Below are positions 16,776 to 25,476 of a stretch of DNA of 64,000 nucleotides, piece by piece. Below the pieces are notes generated by a model. That model saw only the letters and a list, made by a program, of their open reading frames with translations. It did no database searches and had not been told where the DNA came from. The stretch is from Anaerolineae bacterium. GTDB lineage: Bacteria > Chloroflexota > Anaerolineae > 4572-78 > J111. Within the stretch, counting starts at the first letter, position 1; each line of letters begins with the position of its first letter. Where the stretch lies: assembly GCA_023151115.1 (NCBI GenBank), contig JAKLJP010000010.1:156159-220158 (forward strand), in the 5' to 3' direction. Both the position numbers and the translations under genes were made by a program.

Positions 16776-17315
16776 TTAGCGCCGTTCCGGGTATTTGGAC
16801 CAATCTAGCAGGGCCAGATGGGGCGAACCATCGGCGGAGCGATAGCCCAGCGAGGCCAAAACCTCTGCCAACATAATTCGGGTTTCAGAGTGCAGTCTCA
16901 TTTTAGAGAGATGCCGGTTGAGCCAGGGCGACATATCCCAAGAGCCGCTGTAAGCCAGGCTGGCCCCCAGCCAATCGGCGACCATTTCGCGCAGGTATCT
17001 TTCGGGCATAGGCATCACCCCGCCTTCCGAACCACTGCCGGGCGGGGCGTAACCATCGGGGAAAACCCAGTGCTGCCAGTGATGGGGGTTGTGGTGGATG
17101 TGATGCAGCCAGGCCAGGGCAAAGCCGTGCGGGTCGCCTTTGTCGCCGTGAAATTGGCGGGCATAATGGGGATATTCCGCCTCGGTAAATTTGCTGGCGT
17201 CGTGATTGAAAAGCTGTTCTTCGGGAATGCCGCCGACCAGGAGGCCGGCTTCCAAAACGTATTTTTTGTGCTGGTGGAGCGACTCAAAGAATGTTTTGAT
17301 TTCGGTTGTTGACAT
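16776..17315 (-). CDS. DUF5662-like His-rich protein
   Basis: 179-aa soluble protein with many His and acidic residues in HD-like spacing (FESLHQHKKYV, FNHDASKFTEAEY, WLHHIHHNPHHWQHW). The HDxSKF motif is typical of the DUF5662 family, found in bacteria and phages; its activity is unknown, but metal binding is likely. GGAGG precedes the ATG. It lies 18 bp downstream of murJ on the same strand. Confidence 0.7.
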   Translation of the reverse strand: MSTTEIKTFFESLHQHKKYVLEAGLLVGGIPEEQLFNHDASKFTEAEYPHYARQFHGDKGDPHGFALAWLHHIHHNPHHWQHWVFPDGYAPPGSGSEGGVMPMPERYLREMVADWLGASLAYSGSWDMSPWLNRHLSKMRLHSETRIMLAEVLASLGYRSADGSPHLALLDWSKYPERR

Positions 17316-17333
17316 TTTTGGCCTCCACTAACC

Positions 17334-18953
17334 TCAACGATTATGTTTGGGAGCAAATCGTTGGAGCAAACTAAAAAGCAAAGTTAACTCTTGCGACCGC
17401 AGCAGGTACAAACCCAAAAGATAGATCCCGCCCCCGGCCAAACTCAACAACCCCACCAGCGCTGCCTCATTGATTAAATTATCAGCCGGGAGTTGGGCTT
17501 GCAAAAAAGGCAAGGTTAGCCATAACAGCAGACCCATAACTGTCGCAGCGGCGACAGCCTTGAAGGTTGTTGACTCCAACCCACGCCCGCGCAGCGGAGC
17601 CAAGCGGTTGACCAGCCAGAGCATGACCAGGGCGTGCCCGGTCAGTTGGACGCTGTTGGCCAGCACCAAATCGGTCATTTGCATGGGCCGGGCCAGCGAA
17701 GGCAATAAGGCGGCGACAAGATAAAAACCTACGCCCAGCAAGCCAACCAGGGCCGGGGTGAGGGTGTTCTGGCGGGCGTAAAAAGCAAAGATGAGAGGCT
17801 GGTCAATGGCGGCAAAGGTGAGACCGAAGAGATAAAGCCGCAGGGCCAGGGCGGTCTGTTGGGTGTCGAAGCCGGTAAAATCGCCGTGCTGAAAGAGCAG
17901 CGCCACCACCGGCTGAGCCATGACAAACAACGCTACGGCGGCGGGGATGGTCAACACCAGCACCAGCCGCAGGCCAGTGGCCAGGGTGTCCATAAAATCG
18001 TTCAGGGTATCGCCGTTCGCAGAGGCCAGGCGCGAGAGAGTCGGCAGGATGGCCAGAGAAATAGCTGCCGAAATCAGGCCAAGGGGAAATTGGATGATGG
18101 TGGTGGCAAACTGCATCCAGGCGATGCTTTGCTCGCCGGTGCGCGAGGCCAGGTTGCGGTCCAGAGCAATTGCAATCTGGCTGATAACCAGGCCCAAAAT
18201 GACCGGCAGGTACAGTTTGCCGATGCGCCGCAGAGCGGGATGGCGCAGGTCGAACACAAAGCGAAGGCGGGCGTCGCGCAGCCCCGGCAGTTGCAAGGCT
18301 ACTTGCAGGATAGCCCCCAACAGCAAGCCAACCGCCAGCGCCTCGATGCCCCAATTCCAAACCAGCGCCCCCAGCAGCGCGGTCGCCACGATAACCGTAT
18401 TGAAAACAGCCGCCGTAAAAGCGGGCAGGGCGAATCGTTTGAGCGCGTAAAGCAGGCCAGTGATGATGCCGGAGAGGCTTAGAAAAAGGACCGCCGGGGT
18501 GGTCAGGCGCATCAAACGAGCCGTCGCCGCCAGCAGCTCCGGCTCAAATCCCCCGGCCATGAGGAAAGCAATTTGGGGCGTAGCCAGCTCGATGAGGAGG
18601 ACGATGACCCCCAAAACGACAACCGCCAGGCTCAGGATCAGGCTGGCTAGATGCCACAACCCGGCCCGGTCGCGCTCGGCCTGTTCCGAGAAAACAGGCA
18701 CCAGGGCGCTGCTGACCATGCCGCCAACCAACAAATCGTACAGCATGGTGGGGATGATCTGGGCCACCCGAAAGGCGGAGACCAGGCCGGTTGCCCCAAA
18801 CAGGTTGGCAATCACCGTTTCTCGGGCCAGACCCAGAACGCGGCTGGCAACATTGCCGGCGGCAATGAGCGCGGCGGCGCGAGCCATGCCGGCGGTTTCA
18901 GCCGGGGCAGCATCGGCTGAGGAAGTCAGTGTTGTTTCGGGTTGAGCGCCCAT
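17334..18953 (-). CDS. murJ: Lipid II flippase MurJ
   Basis: 539-aa MATE-like protein of the MurJ/MviN family with about 14 transmembrane helices, which flips lipid II during peptidoglycan synthesis. The signature N-terminus is present (ASRVLGLARETVIANLFG, AFRVAQIIPTMLYDLLVGGMVS, ALVPVFSE). Its ATG overlaps the hspR stop codon by one base (TGATG), so translation is coupled to the heat-shock repressor gene. It links wall synthesis to the dnaJ-hspR transcript. Confidence 0.95.
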   Translation of the reverse strand: MGAQPETTLTSSADAAPAETAGMARAAALIAAGNVASRVLGLARETVIANLFGATGLVSAFRVAQIIPTMLYDLLVGGMVSSALVPVFSEQAERDRAGLWHLASLILSLAVVVLGVIVLLIELATPQIAFLMAGGFEPELLAATARLMRLTTPAVLFLSLSGIITGLLYALKRFALPAFTAAVFNTVIVATALLGALVWNWGIEALAVGLLLGAILQVALQLPGLRDARLRFVFDLRHPALRRIGKLYLPVILGLVISQIAIALDRNLASRTGEQSIAWMQFATTIIQFPLGLISAAISLAILPTLSRLASANGDTLNDFMDTLATGLRLVLVLTIPAAVALFVMAQPVVALLFQHGDFTGFDTQQTALALRLYLFGLTFAAIDQPLIFAFYARQNTLTPALVGLLGVGFYLVAALLPSLARPMQMTDLVLANSVQLTGHALVMLWLVNRLAPLRGRGLESTTFKAVAAATVMGLLLWLTLPFLQAQLPADNLINEAALVGLLSLAGGGIYLLGLYLLRSQELTLLFSLLQRFAPKHNR

Positions 18954-19297
18954 CAGTCGTCAATCAGGCGCTTGCGTAAGCGGGCAATTTCGGCTTGCAG
19001 TTCGGCCTGCATGGCCTCCATTTCCAGTTGCAGCCCCTCCAGCCGCTCGCGCATATCCAGAATAATTTGCACACCGGCCAAATTGACCCCCAATTCATCG
19101 GTCAGGCGAATAATCTGGCGCAGCCGGTCAATATCGGCGGGAGAGTAGAGCCGGATGTTGCCTTCGCTCCGTTCCGGTGTGACCAGGCCCACATTTTCGT
19201 AGTGGCGCAGCGTTTGAGGGTGGACGCCAATCATTTTGGCCGCCACGCTGATGACGTACATCGGCTGATGAGGACCGGCGTCGGGCTTGTCGAGCAT
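18953..19297 (-). CDS. hspR: HspR-like MerR-family repressor
   Basis: 114 aa. N-terminal MerR-type winged helix (YVISVAAKMIGVHPQTLRHYENVGLVTPERSEGNIRLYS; the last part split here as motif), then a C-terminal coiled coil (LEGLQLEMEAMQAELQAEIARLRKRL). HspR represses chaperone genes by binding HAIR inverted repeats, often with DnaK as co-repressor. It follows dnaJ by 12 bp and is coupled to murJ. A HAIR-like element is found upstream of dnaJ at 20299-20319, supporting autoregulation. Confidence 0.9.
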   Translation of the reverse strand: MLDKPDAGPHQPMYVISVAAKMIGVHPQTLRHYENVGLVTPERSEGNIRLYSPADIDRLRQIIRLTDELGVNLAGVQIILDMRERLEGLQLEMEAMQAELQAEIARLRKRLIDD

Positions 19298-19309
19298 GCA
19301 GCGGCCCCT

Positions 19310-20227
19310 TTACAAGCCGCGCATGTCGGCCAATTCCTCAAACAGGGCGATTTCTTCGGGGGTTAAGTTTTGCGGTAACTGCACCACCACTTTAGCGTAC
19401 AGGTCGCCCCGCTCGTCTGACTGCTTTAAGTGAGGCATACCCTGGCCTTTGAGCCGGAATTTCCGGCCCGATTGGGTTTCAGGTGGGATACGCAGTTTGA
19501 TTTTGCCCTTGAAGGTGGGCACGGTTGCTTCGCCGCCCAGGATAGCGGTGTACAAATCAACCGGCAGTTCGGTGTAAAGGTCGTCGCCCACCCGCTCGAA
19601 GGTAGGGTGGGGCGCTACTTCGATTTCAAGGTAAAGGTCGCCTTTAGAGCCGCCGCCGATGCCTTCGGCCCCTTCGCCGCGCACGCGCACTTTGGTGCCC
19701 GTTTTTGCGCCTTTGGGAATCTTGACCTCAATGCGGCGATCGCCCACCCGCAAAATTCGGGCCGCTCCGTTAAAGGCTTCTTCGAGCGAGATTTCGACCT
19801 TTTGGGTGTAATCCTGCCCTTGGCGCGGCGCAGTCCGGGCCTGACCCATATTCCCGAAGATAGCCTCAAAGAAATCGGAGAAGTTACCGCCACGACCGGC
19901 CCCACCCCCCAGGATGTCGTTTAAATCTACGTAGCCGCCGCGATTGCCGGCAGCCATCCATTCGCTCCAATCGAAGCCGCCGCCGCCGCCGGCCCGCTGG
20001 TAAGCCTGCCAACTGGAACCCAGGCGATCATATTTGGACCGCTTGTCGGGGTCGGTGAGCACCTCGTTGGCCTCGTTGATTTCCTTAAATCGCTCTTCGG
20101 CCACTTTATCGTTGGGGTTAACATCGGGGTGATATTTACGGGCTAATTTACGATACGCTTTTTTGATGTCGTCGGTGCTGGCGCTTTTGTCTACGCCCAA
20201 AACTTTGTAATAATCCTTGTAGTCCAT
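19310..20227 (-). CDS. DnaJ-family chaperone, CbpA type (no zinc finger)
   Basis: 305 aa from the ATG at 20227 ([12 protein letters not shown]); 19 upstream in-frame codons are unlikely coding. J domain at 1-70 with the HPD motif ([10 protein letters not shown]), Gly/Phe-rich region (about 75-130), then the C-terminal substrate-binding domains (about 135-300; [34 protein letters not shown]). The four CxxCxGxG zinc motifs of DnaJ are absent, as in CbpA. It stimulates DnaK. First gene of the dnaJ-hspR-murJ unit. Confidence 0.92.
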   Translation of the reverse strand: MDYKDYYKVLGVDKSASTDDIKKAYRKLARKYHPDVNPNDKVAEERFKEINEANEVLTDPDKRSKYDRLGSSWQAYQRAGGGGGFDWSEWMAAGNRGGYVDLNDILGGGAGRGGNFSDFFEAIFGNMGQARTAPRQGQDYTQKVEISLEEAFNGAARILRVGDRRIEVKIPKGAKTGTKVRVRGEGAEGIGGGSKGDLYLEIEVAPHPTFERVGDDLYTELPVDLYTAILGGEATVPTFKGKIKLRIPPETQSGRKFRLKGQGMPHLKQSDERGDLYAKVVVQLPQNLTPEEIALFEELADMRGL

Positions 20228-20298
20228 CGAATAAATTGTTCCTTGTCCCCTAGGAATAATTTTGATTGCCGGTAGTCCTATCAAGTCATCCGGCTAAA

Positions 20299-20319
20299 GT
20301 TGAGTCTGATACTATCAAG
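20299..20319 (-). promoter_or_regulatory. HAIR-like HspR operator
   Basis: GTTGAGT, a 7-bp spacer and TATCAAG match the HAIR consensus CTTGAGT-N7-ACTCAAG at 6/7 and 5/7 positions. It lies 72 bp upstream of the dnaJ start and downstream of the predicted promoter at 20353-20380, a repressing position. Confidence 0.65.
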
Positions 20320-20352
20320 TTTATTGACGTAAGCTAACCCAACCATGTTCGC

Positions 20353-20380
20353 ATTATATGAGTTAGCTTGATTTCAGCAA
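20353..20380 (-). promoter_or_regulatory. Predicted promoter of dnaJ-hspR-murJ
   Basis: On the minus strand TTGCTG, a 16-bp spacer and a perfect TATAAT. The transcript would begin about 120 nt before dnaJ and contain the HAIR-like site. The rest of the 316-bp gap (20228-20543) holds the operator and the terminator below; no gene seen. Confidence 0.6.
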
Positions 20381-20433
20381 ACAAAGGGGGGCTTTTTTCT
20401 CACTACCAAAGGCTTTTTATTTATGGGAACAAC

Positions 20434-20466
20434 AAAAAAGCCTGACCTTGCGCGGATCAGGCTTTG
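20434..20466 (-). terminator. Terminator after the LysM protein gene
   Basis: On the minus strand AAGCCTGA and TCAGGCTT form a stem with an 11-nt loop followed by TTTTTT, 78 bp after the LysM stop. Confidence 0.85.
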
Positions 20467-20543
20467 GTTCTATATCAATATTGGTTGTTTAAGCTTGTAC
20501 TATGAAACAGCGCAGAAATACGGTCTAAACGACAGCGTTGACT

Positions 20544-21056
20544 TTAGTAACAATTGTAGTTATAGCCGCAGGTGTAGCTATAGCGCTGGTAATGAGGGTA
20601 GTAGCCTTCATAGTAGTAGCCGGTGTAGTCATATCCATAACCTTGCCGGTAGCAATCCTTGCCACAGCCGTGCCATTTGACGGGCTGCTGATAGCAGTTG
20701 TCCCCACACCCGTGCTGCCAATGGACTGGCTTGGGCCAGGGATGATGGTAATTGGCCCAGCAAGTTGGACAGTAACCGCTACCGGCGGGAATATACAAAA
20801 CCTGCCCGGCATAAATGTGATTGGGATTGGGCAGTCCATTGATGCGGGCGATTTCGTATGGGTCCACCCCAAATTTTCGGCAAATGGCAAAGAGGGTATC
20901 GCCGTAACGGACGGTATAGTAAAAACCGCCGCCCCAGCCACCGCCGTAGCCATCACTGCCATACCCCTGTGCCTGGCTATCGGCGGCAACGGCTATCTGT
21001 AACAGCACAACCGCAAGAATAACTGCTAATGTCTTAAAAAGTAGAGTTTTGGTCAT
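20544..21056 (-). CDS. Secreted LysM protein with Tyr/Cys-rich tail
   Basis: 170 aa from the ATG at 21056, which has AGGAGG 5 bases upstream; the ten codons before it are not coding. Signal peptide (about 1-30, ends SQAQG), a LysM domain (about 45-92; YTVRYGDTLFAICRKFGV, INGLPNPNHIYAGQVLYIP) and a low-complexity C-terminal tail of about 75 residues rich in Tyr, Cys, His and Trp (HGCGDNCYQQP, HGCGKDCYRQGYGYDYTGYY). LysM binds N-acetylglucosamine in peptidoglycan. The tail could be cross-linked through Cys or Tyr, or bind metal; inference only. It is monocistronic with its own promoter and terminator. Confidence 0.85.
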   Translation of the reverse strand: MTKTLLFKTLAVILAVVLLQIAVAADSQAQGYGSDGYGGGWGGGFYYTVRYGDTLFAICRKFGVDPYEIARINGLPNPNHIYAGQVLYIPAGSGYCPTCWANYHHPWPKPVHWQHGCGDNCYQQPVKWHGCGKDCYRQGYGYDYTGYYYEGYYPHYQRYSYTCGYNYNCY

Positions 21057-21141
21057 TTTTCCTCCTATGGAAATAGTTGTTGGCATCGTAATCTCTCATT
21101 TACTATGTCAACTTTTTATGGTAAGCGTTTATGTTAAAACA

Positions 21142-21170
21142 ATTATACCGACTCTTTAATTTTCTTGCAA
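21142..21170 (-). promoter_or_regulatory. Predicted promoter of the LysM gene
   Basis: On the minus strand TTGCAA, a 17-bp spacer and TATAAT; transcription would begin about 80 nt before the LysM start codon. Confidence 0.65.
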
Positions 21171-21273
21171 TAGATAGTAGACATAATTATTTTAAATTAA
21201 CTCGTCATAAAGTGAGTAACTTAAAATTTTAAGTACCAATTGCCTATTTTATAATTTTAGTCCGGGAAAAAAG

Positions 21274-21297
21274 AAACCCGGCGCTAGCGCCGGGTTT
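21274..21297. terminator. Perfect 24-bp palindrome, hairpin
   Basis: AAACCCGGCGCT followed by its exact complement. The minus-strand reading is followed by TCTTTTTTCCC, so it can end minus-strand transcripts from the DUF2877 gene; on the plus strand it stands directly before a strong SD. Confidence 0.75.
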
Positions 21298-21314
21298 TCA
21301 AAAAGGAGGAGAAG

Positions 21315-21398
21315 ATGAACATGCCTTATGGCCTAAGTTGGAACATTTCGAAGTCGGATAATCTTGCTGACTATCTCAACATGTCAACTATAACATAG
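21315..21398 (+). CDS. Possible 27-residue small protein
   Basis: An ATG at 21315 follows AAAGGAGGAG with good spacing and opens a 27-codon frame (begins MNMPYGLSWN, ends YLNMSTIT). A TATAAT box lies at 21250 and a 24-bp palindrome between. No similarity recognised. The surrounding 396-bp gap (21057-21452) has no other gene. It is either a real small protein or a fortuitous SD. Confidence 0.3.
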   Translation: MNMPYGLSWNISKSDNLADYLNMSTIT

Positions 21399-21452
21399 GA
21401 TTCATTTCCCTACTTAACGATAACGCTACGGAATCTATACGTTCTACTGGGA

Positions 21453-22304
21453 CTACTTACCTGAGTTTCCAAAGTTCCCTTCTTGCAGACTTAACACGGT
21501 TGTGGCAAAACCGGCCAATGCGTCCCGCCCCGATGAGGCCCCAAAATGAGCCACCTGGGTTAAGGCCAGGCTCAATGATTTGACATCTCCGGCGGAAAGG
21601 CTTTGAGCCAAATTGTGCCAGGATTCCATAAACTCGCCTCGCGCGGCTGCCCTTAAAAACGCGGCGCTTAAAGTGGTTGTTTGGGTAACAGCAGCTTTGG
21701 CAATCTCAGGCAGCAAAGGCTTTAAGTTGTCCAGCCACAAAGCGGCCATGGCCCCTACCAAATAGTCATCACCCGCCGGAGTCAGGCCGTTGCCCAATCC
21801 GGCCAATAGAGCGGCGGCCTGAGCGACTCGTCTCGCGTCTGTTTGATGGTCAGTAATCGCCTGGGTGAATTGAGCCGCCGCTTGTCCCAAACGCTGCTTG
21901 AGCGCAGTGTTGACTTCTGCCGGGTCAGGCCAATGGGTGTAAGGTTTGAGAAGCTGGATAATAGCTGCGTCGAGCTGAAGCGGCTGAGAGGGGGGAGCTA
22001 ATTTTGGTTCCCAGATTGCGGCGGTGCTCCAGTCAAGATACCACCTGCCGACAGTCAATCCGTCTTGGTCAGCCCTAACCTGCTGTCCGACGGCAAATTC
22101 ATTAAAGAAATCAGAACTGGCAGCGACCACAACCGAGAATGACCCTTGACCCAGCTCCGGCGAAGTCAGGGCGATGACCCAGCCGCCGGCGTCTGCCAGA
22201 TTAATCGCCCGTTCAAATCGGCCCAACACCCACCCCTCGAAGGGGCGAGCCACCAATTGTTCGAGCAAGGGACGGGCTATCGAAAGTGCGGTTAGGGTGG
22301 GCAA
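21453..22304 (-). CDS. DUF2877 (AllH-like) protein
   Basis: 283 aa. The central motif LAGLGNGLTPAGDDYLVGA matches the GLTPSGDD signature of DUF2877/AllH proteins, some of which take part in purine (allantoin/oxamate) degradation. No other genes of that pathway are nearby, so the substrate is unknown. Start is TTG with AAAGGTGAG upstream; no ATG is close. Confidence 0.75.
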   Translation of the reverse strand: MPTLTALSIARPLLEQLVARPFEGWVLGRFERAINLADAGGWVIALTSPELGQGSFSVVVAASSDFFNEFAVGQQVRADQDGLTVGRWYLDWSTAAIWEPKLAPPSQPLQLDAAIIQLLKPYTHWPDPAEVNTALKQRLGQAAAQFTQAITDHQTDARRVAQAAALLAGLGNGLTPAGDDYLVGAMAALWLDNLKPLLPEIAKAAVTQTTTLSAAFLRAAARGEFMESWHNLAQSLSAGDVKSLSLALTQVAHFGASSGRDALAGFATTVLSLQEGNFGNSGK

Positions 22305-22395
22305 AACTCACCTTTGAGAATATGAACGCAGAGCAGTGGTTATTCCACGCTCTACAAAAGCAAGCTTTGGACTCCGGGAAGGCAAGAAATTCCCC

Positions 22396-22424
22396 GTCTA
22401 CCGTCTACCGTTTACTGTCTACTC
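22396..22424. repeat. TCTACCGTCTACCGTTTAC single-arm repeat
   Basis: A direct repeat of the word CCGTCTAC that reaches the stop codon of the DUF3048 gene. The same word occurs at 3326-3347 (end of the HD gene) and 56579-56600. Confidence 0.6.
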
Positions 22425-23771
22425 TTCAGCCGTTGGAGTTGCGGCAGGTCGAGCGCCGATGGGGGTGGAGGTCGGGGTGACGGTTGTCTCCGGTTCGTCC
22501 GTTGCCTCTTCTTCCGGCTCGTCGCTGCTACTGGCTTTGCCGCTGGCGTCACTCAGGCGGGTGTGGGCAACACCGTCAATCTCGATCTCAAAATCAAGCG
22601 GAACTACTTCTACCCAGGTGTTGCCTGGCTTGAGCGGCATAGGCCGGCCGTCGTTGAAAATAAAATTGGGGGTTTCCAGGCCGTTTGTTTCCCAATTTCC
22701 TTTCAATATTTGACCGTCGCGCAGCAGCCAGGCGGTGCCTAACCCATTAACCACAATCCGAATCGAGGTCGCGCCGTTGCTGTCTTCGACAATATCGGTT
22801 TCGGCGTGCTCGGCAAAATAGATGATGACATTGCTGGCCGTTAGCTGCTTGCCGTCGAAGTCGTTCATCGGCTCGCCCGTTTTCCAGCGTAAATAAGTCC
22901 CGCTGGCCGAGTCATACTCCCACTTCACTTCACTAGTCTGCTGCGGATAAGGGATAATGGCCTCTTTGGCCTGGCCCACTGCCTCTTGGGGCAAATCTTT
23001 GGCCTCGATCTTGGGGCTAAAAACAAAACCGCGCAGCTTGACATCGGCTTCCAAATCCTCGCCGTCCATATACTCGCGGGCGGTGGCAGCGTCGAAGGCC
23101 AGGCGAGTCTGCCAGCCTTCATTTTCGCGGTAAAAGTAAGGCTGCGGGCTAAAAAATTCGTCCAGGTTGACCAGGTCGGCGGCCTGCGACAGCTCCCAGC
23201 GCACCTGGTCCGAGCCGCCGGAGTTGGCCAGCGCCCCGCCATATTGGGGCACTAATTGCAGATTGATCAACCGGGCCGAGCGAATCGGGGCGATGATCTC
23301 CGGGTCCTGGCTGAGATAAATGGCCGTAAAGCGAGTCACCCACCATTCGACAATTTCCTCGTAAATCATATCGGCTTTTTCCAACCCCACCTGTTGTACC
23401 CCTGGATCATTGCCCACCCGGACCATTATCGGGCGGCGTTTGAGCAGCGCCGGGTCGTCTACTTTCAGACCAGTCAGTGGGTTAATATCGGGCGGGCGGT
23501 TGAGGGGCGCGGATTGGTCGCCGCTACTGGCGGCTGCCGTAGGTTCAGCCGTGCTGGCCCCCATCGCGGCAGTGGGGGTAGGGGCGCGGGTGGTCGCGGT
23601 CGGGGTAGGCGTGGGGGCTTCGGTCGCAAAAACTACCACCTGCAATTCGGGGGTGGGGCTGGATTCAACTTCGACAGGCGCAGGATTTTCGCCGGAGCAG
23701 GCGGTTATTGCCAGCAGGATCAGGGTGAGCAGCGTGATAGGCCAAACGATGCGGCGCGATGAGCAGGGCAT
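22419..23771 (-). CDS. DUF3048 lipoprotein (YerB-like)
   Basis: 450 aa. Lipoprotein signal with lipobox ITAC (Cys25), a Pro/Thr-rich linker (about 35-95) and a DUF3048 domain (about 95-430; PLTGLKVDD, RPIMVRVGNDPGVQQVGLEKADMIYEE split in family, APIRSARLI, GGALANSGGSDQ). The family is extracytoplasmic and uncharacterised. The C-terminus is again Glu/Thr/Pro-rich. SD AAGGAGGAG precedes the ATG. Confidence 0.88.
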   Translation of the reverse strand: MPCSSRRIVWPITLLTLILLAITACSGENPAPVEVESSPTPELQVVVFATEAPTPTPTATTRAPTPTAAMGASTAEPTAAASSGDQSAPLNRPPDINPLTGLKVDDPALLKRRPIMVRVGNDPGVQQVGLEKADMIYEEIVEWWVTRFTAIYLSQDPEIIAPIRSARLINLQLVPQYGGALANSGGSDQVRWELSQAADLVNLDEFFSPQPYFYRENEGWQTRLAFDAATAREYMDGEDLEADVKLRGFVFSPKIEAKDLPQEAVGQAKEAIIPYPQQTSEVKWEYDSASGTYLRWKTGEPMNDFDGKQLTASNVIIYFAEHAETDIVEDSNGATSIRIVVNGLGTAWLLRDGQILKGNWETNGLETPNFIFNDGRPMPLKPGNTWVEVVPLDFEIEIDGVAHTRLSDASGKASSSDEPEEEATDEPETTVTPTSTPIGARPAATPTAEE

Positions 23772-23788
23772 GACTCCTCCTTAATAGA

Positions 23789-23848
23789 CGCGATGAGGCG
23801 TGAGGCGAGGAGGCGATGATTTCTTCGCCTCACGCCTCATCGCCTCCA
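23789..23848. repeat. Intergenic hairpin of GAGGCGTGAGGCGA words
   Basis: CGATGAGGCGTGAGGCGA pairs with TCGCCTCACGCCTCATCG. It lies in the 5' leader of the DUF3048 gene. A variant word (CTTCGCCTCTTCGCCTC) recurs at 52655. Confidence 0.9.
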
Positions 23849-23880
23849 TTGGTAAACACTCCAAGTCTAACGGGCAAGCT

Positions 23881-23909
23881 ATTATAACACCATCCTAACC
23901 TACCAGCAA
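23881..23909 (-). promoter_or_regulatory. Predicted promoter of the DUF3048 gene
   Basis: On the minus strand TTGCTG, a 17-bp spacer and TATAAT, the same -35 as the dnaJ promoter. It is back to back with the plus-strand promoter at 23925. Confidence 0.6.
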
Positions 23910-23924
23910 CCAAATTCTAATAGC

Positions 23925-23952
23925 TTGACAACGGCCAACTTTGCTCTATGAT
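23925..23952 (+). promoter_or_regulatory. Predicted promoter of the methyltransferase gene
   Basis: Perfect TTGACA, a 16-bp spacer and TATGAT, 45 bp upstream of the GTG start at 23997. Confidence 0.7.
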
Positions 23953-23996
23953 TAGCGGCAAAATTCGATAAAAATCCTGAATAAGGAGTTTCCATT

Positions 23997-24920
23997 GTGG
24001 TAGACACCATCCTCAGTTCAAAAACCAAAGAAGTGGTTATTGGTGCGGGGCGGCCCTTTGTGATTATCGGCGAGCGGATCAACCCCACCGGGCGCAAGTT
24101 ATTGGCCGCCGAAATGGCCGCCGGCAATTACGAGCGCGTCCGCAGCGATGCCCTCGCCCAGGTCGAAGCCGGGGCGCACATGCTCGACGTGAACGCGGGC
24201 ATCCCCCTGGCCGACGAGCCGGCCATCTTGGCCGAAGCAATTCAACTGGTGCAGTCGGTGGTAGATGTGCCCATTTCTATTGACTCCTCGATTATCGAGG
24301 CGCTGGAACGTGGGCTGGCCGCCGTGCAGGGTAAACCCCTGCTCAACTCGATCACCGGCGAAGATGAGCGGCTGGAGCGGCTGCTGCCGCTGGTCAAAAA
24401 ATATGGCTGCGCCTTTATCGGCATCAGCAACGATGAGACCGGCATCAGCGAAGACCCGGATGTGCGCTTTGCCGTCGCCAAAAAGATTGTCGAGCGGGCC
24501 ATGGATCACGGCATCCCCAAAGCCGACGTGTTGATTGACCCATTAGTAATGCCAATTGGGGCCATGGCCAGCGCGGGCCGCTCGGTTTTTCGGATTCTCA
24601 ATCGTTGCCGGGATGAACTGGGAGTGAACACCTGCTGCGGCGCATCGAATGTCTCCTTCGGTTTGCCCAATCGCCCGGCGCTGAACGGCGTGTTTCTGGC
24701 CATGGCCATTTCCAACGGGTTGACCAGCGCCATCACTAACCCCATCGAGCACGAAATCAAGCAGGCCATCCAGGCCGCCGACGTTTTTATGGGCCACGAC
24801 GAGAATTGTCTGACCTGGATTCAGGCCAACCGTCAACCCGCCGCCCCCGGCGACCCCACCGCCGCCAGTTCCGCCGAGGCCCGCCGCGAACGCCGCGAGC
24901 GCCGGCCAAGAAGAGAATAA
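23997..24920 (+). CDS. Methyltetrahydrofolate:corrinoid methyltransferase-like protein
   Basis: 307 aa with the pterin-binding TIM-barrel fold of AcsE, MetH and MtgA-type methyltransferases ([55 protein letters not shown]). Such enzymes move a methyl group between tetrahydrofolate and a corrinoid protein. No corrinoid protein or CODH/ACS gene is in the window, so the partner is elsewhere. The Arg/Glu-rich tail after about residue 285 is disordered. GTG start with AAGGAG upstream. Confidence 0.88.
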   Translation: MVDTILSSKTKEVVIGAGRPFVIIGERINPTGRKLLAAEMAAGNYERVRSDALAQVEAGAHMLDVNAGIPLADEPAILAEAIQLVQSVVDVPISIDSSIIEALERGLAAVQGKPLLNSITGEDERLERLLPLVKKYGCAFIGISNDETGISEDPDVRFAVAKKIVERAMDHGIPKADVLIDPLVMPIGAMASAGRSVFRILNRCRDELGVNTCCGASNVSFGLPNRPALNGVFLAMAISNGLTSAITNPIEHEIKQAIQAADVFMGHDENCLTWIQANRQPAAPGDPTAASSAEARRERRERRPRRE

Positions 24921-24921
24921 G

Positions 24922-24990
24922 GATGATTTACGATTGCCGATTTACGATTTACGATTAGAAACACGAAATCGTAAATCCAAAATCGTAAAT
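24922..24990. repeat. Intergenic hairpin of GATTTACGATT words
   Basis: GATTTACGATTGCCGATTTACG pairs with CGTAAATCCAAAATCGTAAAT. One arm of this word also occurs at 45838-45866. It precedes the membrane protein and can be mistaken for coding sequence. Confidence 0.9.
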
Positions 24991-25008
24991 TGGTTTAGTT
25001 TTCGTTTT

Positions 25009-25476
25009 ATGGAAAAACAACAAAGTCAAACCAAACCAAAAAGCGAAGGGGTGATGTCGGACATTGCCTATGCTTCCGGCATTATTTTAGCGATTTCCTA
25101 CCCAGTATTGGCCCTCTCGACCGGGGCGCGGGCAGTGTTTCAACTGTTTTTCAGGCCGGATGTGACCTATTATCTTCCGCCGGCCCTGAGCGCGGTGGCG
25201 GCTAGCTGTTATCTCGGTGCGACCATCGGCTTTGCCGTGCGCCGCAAGTGGGCCTGGTGGGTCTCCGTGGGACTGTTGGGGTTTGAAACTTTCCTCACCT
25301 TTGTCGTCGGCACCCTCAGCTTCACCCACCCCGATTTGATTGGCCGGACGGTCTGGCGGCACTTTGGGGCGGATTACGGCTATTTTCCGCTGTTTCAACC
25401 CATCCTGGGCCTGATCTGGCTGTTCAGCCCGCCGGTGCTGCGGGCGTATGGGATTGTTAAGAAGGAGGAAGGATGA
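25009..25476 (+). CDS. Four-helix membrane protein of unknown function
   Basis: 155 aa from the ATG at 25009; 25 upstream codons would come from the hairpin repeat and are rejected. An alternative start is the ATG at 25054. Four hydrophobic segments (about 20-38, 48-70, 78-102 and 122-146). No family recognised. It is followed by a TPR protein on the same strand. Confidence 0.6.
   Translation: MEKQQSQTKPKSEGVMSDIAYASGIILAISYPVLALSTGARAVFQLFFRPDVTYYLPPALSAVAASCYLGATIGFAVRRKWAWWVSVGLLGFETFLTFVVGTLSFTHPDLIGRTVWRHFGADYGYFPLFQPILGLIWLFSPPVLRAYGIVKKEEG

Noticed and set aside
20423..20680. 85-codon plus-strand frame across a terminator
   Set aside because: Contains the LysM gene's terminator and overlaps that gene; no ribosome binding site.
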